Below the pieces are notes generated by a model. That model saw nothing but the letters and a program-made list of their open reading frames with translations. It was not told the DNA's origin and did no database searches. Shown piece after piece: positions 25,391 to 32,690 of a stretch of 64,000 nt of DNA. Each line of letters starts with the position of its first letter. The first letter of the stretch is position 1. Source of the DNA: Pseudomonadota bacterium (GTDB taxonomy: Bacteria > Myxococcota_A > Polyangia > Polyangiales > Polyangiaceae); contig JAEYWK010000214.1 of the NCBI GenBank assembly GCA_023431345.1, positions 1 to 64,000 of the forward strand, read 5' to 3'. Made by a program: the position numbers and the translations under genes.

Positions 25391-26602
25391 TCAGCCTTTC
25401 CCCTGCGGCTTTTGCGCGGGCTCGTCGTCGTCATCGTCGTCGTCGTCATCATCGTCGTCGTCGTCCTCGTCGTCATCATCATCTTCGTCGTCGTCATCGG
25501 CAGCAGCAGCCGCCGCCGCCGCCGCGCCACCCACCACGGCCGCCTTCGCACCCTTGCGAGGCGCATCCTCGTCGTCCTCCTCATCCTCGTCTTCGCCGCC
25601 GGCCCAGTCGGCGCCGCGATCGAGCCTCTCGTCACCCCGCGTGAGGTCTCGGAAGACGGCGTCGAGGCTCTGCGCGTCGCGACGGAGCTCGAGCAGGGTC
25701 CAACTTTTGGCCACCATCAGCCGGAAGATCTCCGCGCGGAGGTCCGCGTCTTGCGGGCCCGAGAGCTCGAATTTGTGCGCGCTTTCGTCGGTCGGAAGCT
25801 CGCGAATGGCCGTCGCTCCGCTCAGCTTGCGCAGCGCTTCGTCCACTTCCTTGGAGCCGGGCGCCTTGTTGCCCGCTTCCGCGTGGCGCTCGTCGATGGT
25901 GACGACGTAGCGGACGCGCCCCGTCTTGGCGCGGATCTCGTCGAGGGCGCCGTCGGCGACGACGCGGCCCTTCGACACGATGATGGCGCGGGCGCAGGCC
26001 TCTTCGACCTCGCTCAGGTTGTGGGTCGACAGCAAGATCGTGCGATCTTTGCCGATCTCTTTGATGTACTTGAGCACCTCCGCCTTCTCGTTCGGGTCGA
26101 GGTCGCTGGTGGGCTCATCGAGGATCAAGATGGGCGGATCGTGAATCAGCGCCTGGCCCAGCCCGACGCGCTGGCGATAGCCGTGCGAAAGGGTCGAGAT
26201 GTCCTTCCCCAGCGACTGCGCCAGGCCGCAAACCTCGATCACCTTCTTGAGGCGCTGCTTGAACTTCGACTCGTCGAGCCCGCGGATCTGCGCCGCGAAC
26301 TGCAAGTAGTCGTAGACAGTCATGTCTGCGTAGAGCGGTGCGCGCTGGGGCAAATAGCCCAGGCTCTGGCGAACGCCGAGGGGGTTATCGAAGACGTCGA
26401 AGCCCTTCACCTTGGCCGTACCGTTGGTCGGCGAAGAGAAGCAGGTGAGGATGCGCATGGTGGTCGACTTGCCGGCGCCGTTTGGCCCCAGGAAGCCCAC
26501 GACCTCGCCCTTGCGCACTTCGAAGCTCACCTTGTCCAGGGCGCGCACCGAGCCGAATCGCTTCGTCAGCCCAGTCGCTTCAATCATCACATCGGTAGCC
26601 AT
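25391..26602 (-). CDS. GldA-type ABC ATPase with a poly-aspartate C-terminal tail
   Basis: ATP-binding subunit of the Gld-like transporter. The 403-residue protein has Walker A GPNGAGKST (39-47), signature LSHGYRQ (136-142) and Walker B ILILDEP (156-162), with an EIRAKTG-type extension after the ABC core. The C-terminus is unusual: an acidic block, a run of alanines, then 26 consecutive acidic residues (369-394; 23 Asp and 3 Glu) and a short PAQKPQGKG end. The acidic run is encoded by a GAC/GAT triplet repeat. ABC ATPases normally lack such a tail. ATG at 26602; first gene of the operon. Confidence 0.9.
   Translation of the reverse strand: MATDVMIEATGLTKRFGSVRALDKVSFEVRKGEVVGFLGPNGAGKSTTMRILTCFSSPTNGTAKVKGFDVFDNPLGVRQSLGYLPQRAPLYADMTVYDYLQFAAQIRGLDESKFKQRLKKVIEVCGLAQSLGKDISTLSHGYRQRVGLGQALIHDPPILILDEPTSDLDPNEKAEVLKYIKEIGKDRTILLSTHNLSEVEEACARAIIVSKGRVVADGALDEIRAKTGRVRYVVTIDERHAEAGNKAPGSKEVDEALRKLSGATAIRELPTDESAHKFELSGPQDADLRAEIFRLMVAKSWTLLELRRDAQSLDAVFRDLTRGDERLDRGADWAGGEDEDEEDDEDAPRKGAKAAVVGGAAAAAAAAADDDDEDDDDDEDDDDDDDDDDDDDDEPAQKPQGKG
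25421..25498 (-). repeat. Triplet repeat coding a 26-residue Asp/Glu run
   Basis: On the minus strand this is an almost pure GAC/GAT/GAG tract (26 codons) in frame with the ABC ATPase gene. Both Asp codons are mixed, which argues for maintained protein sequence rather than recent slippage of a single triplet, though length variation between strains is likely. Confidence 0.85.
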
Positions 26603-27058
26603 CAGGCCTCCAAAAGAACCCGCGGATTTTTCCGCGTATTCTTGAGTTGTCGGGGTTCGAGCGGCGGCATCCTAGAGAAGTCTCGATCGCTGTCAACAAG
26701 CGCAGGCGAGAGCCTCGGCGAGCGAGAGCGGTAGGACGCGAAAGCCAGCATTGCCGCGCTAAAACCATGAGATTTGCCACCTATTCCCGACGCCTGCGTC
26801 AAAGTGCCTCCCCTGTGTAGTTTTCCATCGCACCCACGCCTGCTGGCTCACGGCGAGGACCACGAGGGCGGGGACGTGGCGTCTGAGGCGCGGCGATATG
26901 GCCCCGCTCCGAGCGGCACGTAGTCGCCATGGCGCGCATCCGCAGCGCTGGCAGCCCGCGGCATTACAGACGGTAAGGAGACGGAAGACGGAGACGCGGC
27001 GATGCGCGCTCGGAAATCTTCGAAGAGGCAGCTGAGTGCCCCTTGTGTTCCTGGGTAA
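26603..27058. other. Non-coding region upstream of the Gld-type operon
   Basis: No convincing gene is present. The part next to the ATPase start should hold the operon promoter; the stretch around 26600-26650 is AT-rich compared with its surroundings. The rest has mixed composition and only short frames without coding bias. Confidence 0.5.
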
Positions 27059-27163
27059 GGGGGTTATGGTTGAGCTGGCACCTCGCCGCCGCGTCCCCCC
27101 GCGGTGGGCACCCTACCCCTCCCCCCACCCCCCTAACCCCCACGCCCCTTGGGCGAGGTGCCA
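27059..27163 (+). ncRNA. Candidate structured RNA with crossing stems
   Basis: Two long complementary pairs cross: GGGGGTTA (27059-27066) with TAACCCCC (27134-27141), and TGGCACCTCGCC (27076-27087) with GGCGAGGTGCCA (27152-27163). A small hairpin CCGCG/CGCGG (27089-27104) lies between. The order is that of an H-type pseudoknot. There is no gene here. Transcription and strand are inferred; it could instead be a DNA-level repeat remnant. No known RNA family was recognised. Confidence 0.35.
27111..27141 (-). other. G-quadruplex motif
   Basis: The minus strand reads five G-runs (5, 6, 6, 4 and 3 G) separated by one to three bases, a textbook G-quadruplex pattern. It is embedded in the candidate structured region. 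Confidence 0.6.
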
Positions 27164-27179
27164 CTAACTCAATCCACGC

Positions 27180-27207
27180 GCATCACATCCGTAGCAGTGT
27201 GTGATGC
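27180..27207 (+). other. 8-bp inverted repeat
   Basis: GCATCACA (27180-27187) and TGTGATGC (27200-27207) are perfect complements around 12 nt. This could be a hairpin or a dyad operator. Confidence 0.45.
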
Positions 27208-27214
27208 GGTCGGA

Positions 27215-27242
27215 AGCAAAGGCGACGAGAGTCGCCTTTGCT
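27215..27242 (+). terminator. Perfect 12-bp hairpin with GAGA loop
   Basis: AGCAAAGGCGAC and GTCGCCTTTGCT pair completely around GAGA. Its stability is high, but no U-run follows, so it is terminator-like rather than a proven terminator. It could mark the 3' end of an RNA starting near 27050. Confidence 0.45.
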
Positions 27243-27310
27243 GCTTTGTGCGTGGGTGCGTGCCGTTGGGCGCGGACACGGACCGCACGGGAACGTGATT
27301 CGCGACTAGA

Positions 27311-27363
27311 GCGACGCGCGACTCGAGCCGCGTGCGACGCGCGACTCGAGCCGTGCGACGCGG
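27311..27363 (+). repeat. 20-bp direct repeats, 23-bp period
   Basis: GCGACGCGCGACTCGAGCCG occurs at 27311-27330 and 27334-27353, with a partial third copy from 27355 and a degenerate one just upstream. Each copy contains the palindrome ACTCGAG-like core. Confidence 0.65.
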
Positions 27364-27368
27364 CAGAC

Positions 27369-27409
27369 GGACATTGCCAATCGAACGCGCGCTTCGATAA
27401 GCAATGTCC
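27369..27409 (+). other. Nested hairpin
   Basis: GGACATTGC (27369-27377) pairs with GCAATGTCC (27401-27409). An inner TCGAA/TTCGA pair (27381-27397) stacks inside around CGCGCGC. Confidence 0.45.
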
Positions 27410-27542
27410 TCGCCGTGAGCCATCACGCCTCACCACCAATGTAAGTCTACCCGCTACCAATCTGCCGGTTCGAGTGCGGGATACGAAGAAGACACAAGCT
27501 CTTTGCGGAGCGGACACGCAGCGAGCGCAAGAGTGTCGAATC

Positions 27543-27776
27543 ATGCAAGCCTTGAAGCTGTCACTGCTCGACTCCGAGCTCCCCACGCGTCCGATCAACG
27601 AGCGTCCGTTGCCGCGCCTCGAGACCGCCCCGAGCGCGCGCACCCACCTGATGCTCGTGCCCGCGCCGAAGCCCACGCCGCGCTCGCTCGCCTGGGCACG
27701 CCGCAAAGGTACCGAAGCGTTCGACGCCGCGCGCCTCACGTCGATGTTACGCGCTGAGCGCTTGAACCTCGGCTGA
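27543..27776 (+). CDS. Small hypothetical protein
   Basis: A 77-residue frame starting with ATG (MQALKLSLLDSELPTRP). Third codon positions are mostly G or C, as in real genes of this window, and the product is Pro/Arg/Leu-rich with no signal peptide or known domain. It lies at the right end of the structured intergenic region and is convergent with the ECF41 sigma gene. No clear ribosome-binding site is visible, so the call is tentative. Confidence 0.4.
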   Translation: MQALKLSLLDSELPTRPINERPLPRLETAPSARTHLMLVPAPKPTPRSLAWARRKGTEAFDAARLTSMLRAERLNLG

Positions 27777-27824
27777 GGCTCGCGCTGGGCCGCCCGCGCG
27801 CGCGCTTGCGGCTGGTTCGGCGCC

Positions 27825-28679
27825 TCAAGTGAGGGGAACGCGCGAGAGCTTGTCGGGGTTGCGCACCATGTAGATCGCGACGATGCGCTCGCCGGTGATG
27901 GCGAGGGCCGTCGTCTGCGGTAGCCCGCCGTCGCTGAACGTGATGAAGCCGGGCAAGCCGTCGATGCGCGCTGCCCGGTAACCGGTGGGAGCTTGGCGGC
28001 CGGCCTTCCGCGAGAGACCCGCGTAGAAACGCGCCACGCGTGAGCAACTGAGCAACGGCTTGGTAGCGGCGACCCGCTTACCCCCGCCATCGGAGTACAG
28101 GACGACGTCCTCGGCGAGGAGCTGAGAGAGCGCCGAGACGTCTCCCGCCCGTGAGGCGACGTAGAACGCGTGAGCGATCTCCGCGCCGCGCTCGGGCGAG
28201 ACGTCGAAGCGCGGGCGTGACTCCTTGACGTGCTCACGCGCTCGCGCCGCGAGCTTGCGGCACGCGGCGGGCTCGCGATCGAGCGTGGCCGCGACCTCGT
28301 TCAGGCCCATCTCGAACACGTCGTGCAGCAGAAATGCGGCGCGCTCGAGCGGAGAGAGCCGCTCGAGCGCCAGCATCAGGGTCAAAGTCACGTCATCGCT
28401 CACCGCCTGCTCGCCGTCGAAGATCGGCTCCGGCAGCCAAGGCCCAACGTAGGTTTCGCGCTGCCGGCGCGCGGACTTGAGCCTGTCCAGGCACAGGCGC
28501 GTCACCGTCCGCGACAAGAACGCAGCAGGGGAGTCGACCTCGGCGGAGACGCGCTGGAAGCGGACGAGCGCGTCCTGCACGGCGTCTTCGGCCTCCGCTA
28601 CGGAGCCGAGCATGCGGTAGGCGATGCGCACCAAGCGGGGCCGCACGGCGCTGACGATGTCCGGCTCAAGCTGTGGCAC
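27825..28679 (-). CDS. ECF41-type sigma factor with SnoaL-like C-terminal domain
   Basis: Extracytoplasmic-function sigma factor of 284 residues. Sigma region 2 (RLVRIAYRMLGSVAEAEDAVQDALVRF) and region 4 (LERLSPLERAAFLLHDVFEMGLNEVA) are clear. The linker has WLPEP (81-85), and a NTF2/SnoaL-like C-terminal extension carries DGGGK (197-201) and NPDKL, the marks of group ECF41, where the extension controls activity in place of an anti-sigma factor. I used the GTG at 28679, overlapping the upstream gene's stop by 14 bp. An in-frame TTG at 28721 is less likely. It is co-transcribed with a carboxymuconolactone-decarboxylase-family gene, its typical partner and target. Confidence 0.92.
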   Translation of the reverse strand: MPQLEPDIVSAVRPRLVRIAYRMLGSVAEAEDAVQDALVRFQRVSAEVDSPAAFLSRTVTRLCLDRLKSARRQRETYVGPWLPEPIFDGEQAVSDDVTLTLMLALERLSPLERAAFLLHDVFEMGLNEVAATLDREPAACRKLAARAREHVKESRPRFDVSPERGAEIAHAFYVASRAGDVSALSQLLAEDVVLYSDGGGKRVAATKPLLSCSRVARFYAGLSRKAGRQAPTGYRAARIDGLPGFITFSDGGLPQTTALAITGERIVAIYMVRNPDKLSRVPLT

Positions 28680-29127
28680 GGCTCGGCTGCGTAGGGTGAA
28701 CGCGCTTGAAGCCGACCGCAATGCGGTTCCAGCCGTTGATGGCGACGATCAGCATGGTCAGGTTCACTCGCTCGCTCTCCGAGAAGTGCTCCGAGAGCTC
28801 TGCGTAGTCGCGATCAGGGGCGCCCGTCTGCGAGATGAGCGTGAGCGCTTCCGTCCACGCCAGCGCTGCGCGTTCGCGCGGCGTGAACAGCGGTGACTCG
28901 CGCCACGTGCCGAGCAGGTAGAGTCGCTCTTCGGTCTCGCCCTCGCTACGAGCGTGGGCCGTGTGCAGGTGCACGCAGAACGCGCAGCCGTTGATCTGGG
29001 ATGCGCGCGTCTTGACTAGCAACATGAGGCTCGTCTCGAGGCCCGCGCCGCGGACGCGCTCTTCGAGCTGCCTCATGGCCTGCATGACCTCGGGAGAAGC
29101 TTGGAACGGATCGAGTCTGGCTTTCAT
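28666..29127 (-). CDS. Carboxymuconolactone decarboxylase / AhpD-family protein
   Basis: A 153-residue CMD-domain protein with the redox motif C48xxC51 and His55 (INGCAFCVHLHTAHAR), typical of AhpD-like alkylhydroperoxidases. Members reduce peroxides or act on quinone-like substrates; the exact substrate here is unknown. It is the usual target and partner of ECF41 sigma factors, and a matching promoter lies 38 bp upstream. ATG start; the sigma gene overlaps its 3' end. Confidence 0.92.
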   Translation of the reverse strand: MKARLDPFQASPEVMQAMRQLEERVRGAGLETSLMLLVKTRASQINGCAFCVHLHTAHARSEGETEERLYLLGTWRESPLFTPRERAALAWTEALTLISQTGAPDRDYAELSEHFSESERVNLTMLIVAINGWNRIAVGFKRVHPTQPSRATA

Positions 29128-29433
29128 GGTGATTCATCGCCGCTGGGGCGCCCTTCGTTGACAAGACGAGCGACCTGGGCGCGGTGTGACATGCGTTTCG
29201 ACTCGAGCTTCCGGCGCGCTGGCCTTTCGCTCCGGTCTGCCAGTGAGGGCGGAACACGGAGGCGCGCTGCCCGTGCCTCTGCGCTACCGCTTTCGCTGAC
29301 ACTTCAACGTCGGGCTGAGCGTCAGCGTTAGCGGGGCCTGTGGATAGCCCGATTCCATCGACAAGCTGCGCGCCGCGCGCGGCCGCGCTCGTTGAACTTG
29401 CACTCTTTCGGGTTATGACTAAGGTTATTGGCC
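29128..29433. other. Divergent intergenic region
   Basis: This 306-bp gap separates the CMD gene (minus) from the zinc-ribbon gene (plus). The proximal part holds the ECF41-type promoter. Beyond it I see only a weak CGCTGAC/GTCAGCG inverted pair near 29295-29325 and no gene. Confidence 0.55.
29165..29191 (-). promoter_or_regulatory. ECF41-type promoter
   Basis: Reading the minus strand, TGTCACA (29191-29185) is followed after exactly 16 nt by CGTC (29168-29165). This is the published ECF41 promoter pattern, and the CMD start codon is about 38 bp downstream. The sigma factor encoded in the same operon is expected to recognise it, giving autoregulation. Confidence 0.82.
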
Positions 29434-29877
29434 GTGCAGCTCCTGCCGACGCACTGTCGTGAGTGTGGCGCCGTGGCCCTATCGCCGCGTAGCGTGCAGA
29501 ACCAAGTTGCAGCGCCCTGCGCTACCTGTGAGGGCCAAGCCTTCGTGGTGCCTGGCCCTAGCTTTGGGGAGCACGAACGCGCGCTGTTCGATTGGTTGGT
29601 GCAGGTCGCGCGCTACGCGCAGCTGCGCCCCGCTGAAGCGCAGCGGCTTTGCATCGAGATCGAGATGGGCCTAGCGAGCGCCGATCAGCCCGAGACATTT
29701 GCCAGGCTGACCAAGCGCTTCGCCTCACTGGCCGAGCTCGCTCCCCAGCTGGCTGAGTCGCCGGCGCGCTTGGCGCGGGCGCTGCGTATGCTCGAAACGA
29801 TCCTCAACGCGCTGTCGATCCCCGGCAAGTCGTTGTCGCTCTCGACGTCGCCCGTCGTCTCGCGTCGGCAGGCCTGA
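29434..29877 (+). CDS. Zinc-ribbon hypothetical protein
   Basis: A 147-residue protein with a CxxC pair near the N-terminus and a second (THCRECGAVAL and APCATCEGQAF), consistent with a small zinc ribbon, followed by an alpha-helical region (ERALFDWLVQVARYAQLRPAEAQRLCIEIEMGL) without a known fold. The GTG at 29434 was chosen, just after an in-frame TTG at 29428. No functional partner is adjacent. It is convergent with the DUF1579-like gene. Confidence 0.62.
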   Translation: MQLLPTHCRECGAVALSPRSVQNQVAAPCATCEGQAFVVPGPSFGEHERALFDWLVQVARYAQLRPAEAQRLCIEIEMGLASADQPETFARLTKRFASLAELAPQLAESPARLARALRMLETILNALSIPGKSLSLSTSPVVSRRQA

Positions 29878-29900
29878 GCCTCGCGAATCGAGACCGTGCA

Positions 29901-30404
29901 TCAGCCGCCGACGCTGGTGTTGGGGAGCGGCAGCGCTTTGGTGCCGCGAGCCTTGAAGAACTCGCGCCAGCTTCCGCCCGGTTGGCGCTCCGTCCACAGA
30001 GCCTCGAGCGCGTTGCCCTCTTCAATGACGCGCAGCTCGCAGCGCACCTCGCGCATCTCCTCGTCGTTCCCGCTCGCGCTGCCGTTGAGCTCGAGCACGT
30101 CGCCGCGCGCGGTGACCGTCCAGGCTCGCTCTTGCCCGTCGTTGTAATAAGCCTGTGAAACGAGGGCGTCGCCGCGACGCCCGAAGACCTCGACGCACGC
30201 CGCTGAGCGCGAGCCGAAGCGCCCGTCGAGCCGATGGATGAGGAAGGCCCCACCTTCGAGCCACTCGTAGGTATCCACTGACACGAAAGGACCCGCCGGC
30301 CCGAAAGGCCCTTCCTGCAGCTCACCCTCCAGGTGCCATTTACCGACGAGGCCAATGAGCGGTTCGAGGCCAGGCGCGGGAGTCACGTGCTTATGTTGAG
30401 TCAT
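29901..30404 (-). CDS. DUF1579-like protein
   Basis: A 167-residue cytosolic protein with the lipocalin-like pattern of DUF1579 relatives: PGLEPLIGLVGKWHLEGELQEG near the start, YEWLEGGAFLIHRLDGRFG in the middle and AYYNDGQERAWTVTARGDVLEL. No signal peptide. Such proteins are thought to bind small ligands; nothing more specific is visible. The ATG at 30404 was chosen; the frame extends six codons further without homology. Confidence 0.7.
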   Translation of the reverse strand: MTQHKHVTPAPGLEPLIGLVGKWHLEGELQEGPFGPAGPFVSVDTYEWLEGGAFLIHRLDGRFGSRSAACVEVFGRRGDALVSQAYYNDGQERAWTVTARGDVLELNGSASGNDEEMREVRCELRVIEEGNALEALWTERQPGGSWREFFKARGTKALPLPNTSVGG

Positions 30405-30461
30405 GCGCGGCTCCCGTCGCAAAGCCCATGCCTCGCCTCGCCGGCTTAGGCCTCGCCGGCT

Positions 30462-30656
30462 CTAACTCGGTTGCTTCGGAGAGCGTTGCCGCTCGTTGCC
30501 GTCCTTGTCGTGGCTGGTGCGGGGGTCGCCTTGCTTGTCGGGGGCGACCTTGGAGCTTTTGTCGTCGGGCACCTTGGCGCTTTCGTGACGTTTCGTCTCA
30601 GGATGCGGATCTTGCCCGCCTGGCTGAGGCTGGCGCTGCTTCTGTTGCTCGGTCAT
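30462..30656 (-). CDS. Small disordered hydrophilic protein
   Basis: A 64-residue ATG frame rich in Lys, Asp, Gln and Pro (MTEQQKQRQPQPGGQDP), with no hydrophobic core, so intrinsically disordered if expressed. Such short polar proteins are common in this group, but there is no ribosome-binding site or homologue I can recognise. It could be a chance frame. Confidence 0.35.
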   Translation of the reverse strand: MTEQQKQRQPQPGGQDPHPETKRHESAKVPDDKSSKVAPDKQGDPRTSHDKDGNERQRSPKQPS

Positions 30657-30684
30657 GCGCTGCTAGCCAGCAAAGCGCATGCCG

Positions 30685-31359
30685 TTAGAACTTGTAGCCG
30701 GTCACCAGCGCTTGCGCCAAAAGGCCCCAGCCGTCGATGGCCACGAATAGCAGCAGCTTGAACGGCAGGCTGACCTGCGTCGGGTTCAGCATCTGCATCC
30801 CCAGCGCGAGCAGCACGTTGGCGACGACCAGATCGATCACCAAGAACGGCAAATAGATCGCGAACCCGAGCGCGAACGCTTCGAGCAGCTCCGTCACCAC
30901 GAACGCGGGGACCACCACCGTCAAGTCGTCGCGACCCACGCGGTCCTTCTCGGCCGGTGGGCGCGCCGCGCGCGCGATCTCGAAGAAGCGCCGTCGCTCG
31001 CGATCGGAGGCGTTTTGCGTCAAGAAGCTCTGCACCGGCTCTTTGATGGCGGCGCTGACGCCGATGAGCCAGTCGGTGGTGTCTGCTTGTGCGGCGGGCT
31101 CGAGCAGAGGCGCTACTCGGTCGTTCAAGCGCGAGCCGAGCGGCGCCATCGCCAGCAGGGTCAGCGCCCCCGCGAAGGCCATGATCACGGTGCTCGATGG
31201 CACATTTTGCGCGCCGATCGCCCCGCGCACGATCTGAAGCACGGTGGAGATCTTCACGAAGGACGTCAGCGTCATGAACGCGAAGGGCAGCAGCGTCGCG
31301 ACGCCGAGCGCGATGATCAGCGTCACCGGGCGCGCGAAGAGATCCGGAGTCGCGTTCAC
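30685..31359 (-). CDS. sctR: Type III secretion export-apparatus protein SctR/FliP
   Basis: Inner-membrane core component of a type III export gate. The 224-residue protein shows four hydrophobic segments, the family block TLTSFVKISTVLQIVRGAIGAQNVP, and the near-invariant IYLPFLVIDLVVANVLLALGMQML followed by VSLPFKLLLFVAIDGWGLL. The VKIS sequence and lack of a cleavable signal favour the injectisome SctR branch, but a FliO-like gene just upstream is a flagellar trait. GTG start overlapping the FliO stop (GTGA). No other secretion genes are visible in the window. Confidence 0.87.
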   Translation of the reverse strand: MNATPDLFARPVTLIIALGVATLLPFAFMTLTSFVKISTVLQIVRGAIGAQNVPSSTVIMAFAGALTLLAMAPLGSRLNDRVAPLLEPAAQADTTDWLIGVSAAIKEPVQSFLTQNASDRERRRFFEIARAARPPAEKDRVGRDDLTVVVPAFVVTELLEAFALGFAIYLPFLVIDLVVANVLLALGMQMLNPTQVSLPFKLLLFVAIDGWGLLAQALVTGYKF

Positions 31360-31733
31360 GTCGAGTCCTCCTGCCGCTGGGGTTCGGTCGAGCCGACGTT
31401 CGCGGGCCGCTCCTTCACGCCGACGGCGCGCTTCAGCACCTCGGCGAACGAGCGCGGCTCCACCGCCACCTCCGCCGGCAGGGCCGCGCGCGGCAGCTCG
31501 CCGAGCTTCTGGAGCGCGTTCTCCGACGCCGCGAGCACGTAGACGGTCTCCCCGACTCGCACCAAGTACACGGCGCGGCGACCTTCGAGCGGCAGTCGCG
31601 CGACGAGCTCGAGCGGCCCCCCGAGCTTGCCTACTCCTGCTCGGCGCAGCACGCTCAGCAAGAGGATGGAGAGCGCGACCACCGCCGCGAGCGTGAGCAG
31701 GGTCTCCACCACGTACCGCGAGAGCGGTGTCAT
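31356..31733 (-). CDS. fliO: FliO-like protein
   Basis: A 125-residue protein with one N-terminal membrane helix (TLLTLAAVVALSILLLSVLRRAG) and a cytosolic FliO-type beta domain (LELVARLPLEGRRAVYLVRVGETVYVLAASENALQKLGEL). FliO assists assembly of FliP in flagellar export. Its stop is overlapped by the sctR start, so the pair is coupled. FliO is normally absent from injectisomes, which makes the pair interesting. Confidence 0.72.
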   Translation of the reverse strand: MTPLSRYVVETLLTLAAVVALSILLLSVLRRAGVGKLGGPLELVARLPLEGRRAVYLVRVGETVYVLAASENALQKLGELPRAALPAEVAVEPRSFAEVLKRAVGVKERPANVGSTEPQRQEDST

Positions 31734-31900
31734 TGCGGGGCGCAGACTACACGCTGGATGCCGGTCGGAACAGCGCCGACCTCGCGCGCCGCGTCCGCTG
31801 ACGCCAGACCGGCGTGAGAGCCGATGGGGTGAGGGAGCGGCCGGCTCCAGGCAGGTTTGTGGCGGACGCGGAGCGTGCTCTGCTCCCCCGCGAGGAAGTC

Positions 31901-32668
31901 ATGACCGAAAAGCGCACGTACGCCCCCGGGTTTCGTTTGGATGGCAAGGTAGCCCTGGTGACGGGGGCCAGCCGAGGTATCGGCTACGGGCTCGCGCGAG
32001 CCCTGGCCGAGGTGGGGGCGAAGGTGGCGGTGAGCGCTCGCGACGCGCGGGCCTTGGCCGAGCTTTCTCGGACGATCCCCGGGTCTCTGAGCGTGCCGAT
32101 GGACATGCGCAGCGTCACCTCGATCCGTGAAGGGGTGGCGCGCGTCGAAGAGCATTTCGGACGCCTGGATATCTTGGTCAACAACGCCGGCTTGGGCGCC
32201 AATCACCCTGCGCTCGACGTCACCGAGGCCGATTGGGACGAGATGATGGCCGTGAACCTCAAGGGTCTATTCTTCTGTGCCCAAGCGGCGGCGCGAGGCA
32301 TGGTCCAGCGCGGGTACGGGCGCATCATCAACATGAGCTCGCAGGCGAGCGTGGTGGGCATCGTGGATCACGCCGTTTACTGCGCCTCGAAGGGCGGCGT
32401 GAACCAGCTCACGCGCGTGATGGCGCTCGAGTGGTCGAAGCTGGGCGTGACCGTCAACGCGGTCGGACCGACTTTCATCTACACGCCCGGCACGGCGGAG
32501 CGCCTCGACGATCCCGAGTACCGCGCGAACGTGCTGCGCCGCATTCCCGCCAATCAGATCGGGGACATCTCCGACGTCGCAGGCGCCGTCATCTATCTAG
32601 CGTCCGACGCCGCCAAGCTCGTCTCAGGGACGTGCCTGCTCGTCGATGGTGCTTGGACGGCGCAGTAG
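31901..32668 (+). CDS. Short-chain dehydrogenase/reductase
   Basis: A 255-residue classical SDR. It has the NAD(P)-binding TGASRGIG (21-28), NNAG, and the catalytic Ser with Y160xxxK164 (AVYCASK). The C-terminus ends LVDGAWTAQ. The ATG at 31901 is preceded by a good ribosome-binding site (GAGGAAG), while the longer frame from 31814 is not supported. The pattern resembles gluconate 5-dehydrogenase or 3-oxoacyl-ACP reductase types; substrate is not determinable. It is convergent with the sugar ABC operon 22 bp away. Confidence 0.88.
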   Translation: MTEKRTYAPGFRLDGKVALVTGASRGIGYGLARALAEVGAKVAVSARDARALAELSRTIPGSLSVPMDMRSVTSIREGVARVEEHFGRLDILVNNAGLGANHPALDVTEADWDEMMAVNLKGLFFCAQAAARGMVQRGYGRIINMSSQASVVGIVDHAVYCASKGGVNQLTRVMALEWSKLGVTVNAVGPTFIYTPGTAERLDDPEYRANVLRRIPANQIGDISDVAGAVIYLASDAAKLVSGTCLLVDGAWTAQ

Positions 32669-32690
32669 CCGGGGCGGGGAGGGGGAACAG

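Noticed and set aside
27460..27480. tRNA-like T-loop (GGTTCGAGT)
   Set aside because: No matching acceptor, D or anticodon arms fit around it.
27164..28237. Minus-strand 357-residue frame
   Set aside because: It overlaps the sigma gene and small plus-strand frame, is Ser/Arg-rich and has no recognised domain.
31814..31900. N-terminal extension of the SDR gene
   Set aside because: The ATG at 31901 has a good ribosome-binding site and the SDR domain begins shortly after it.
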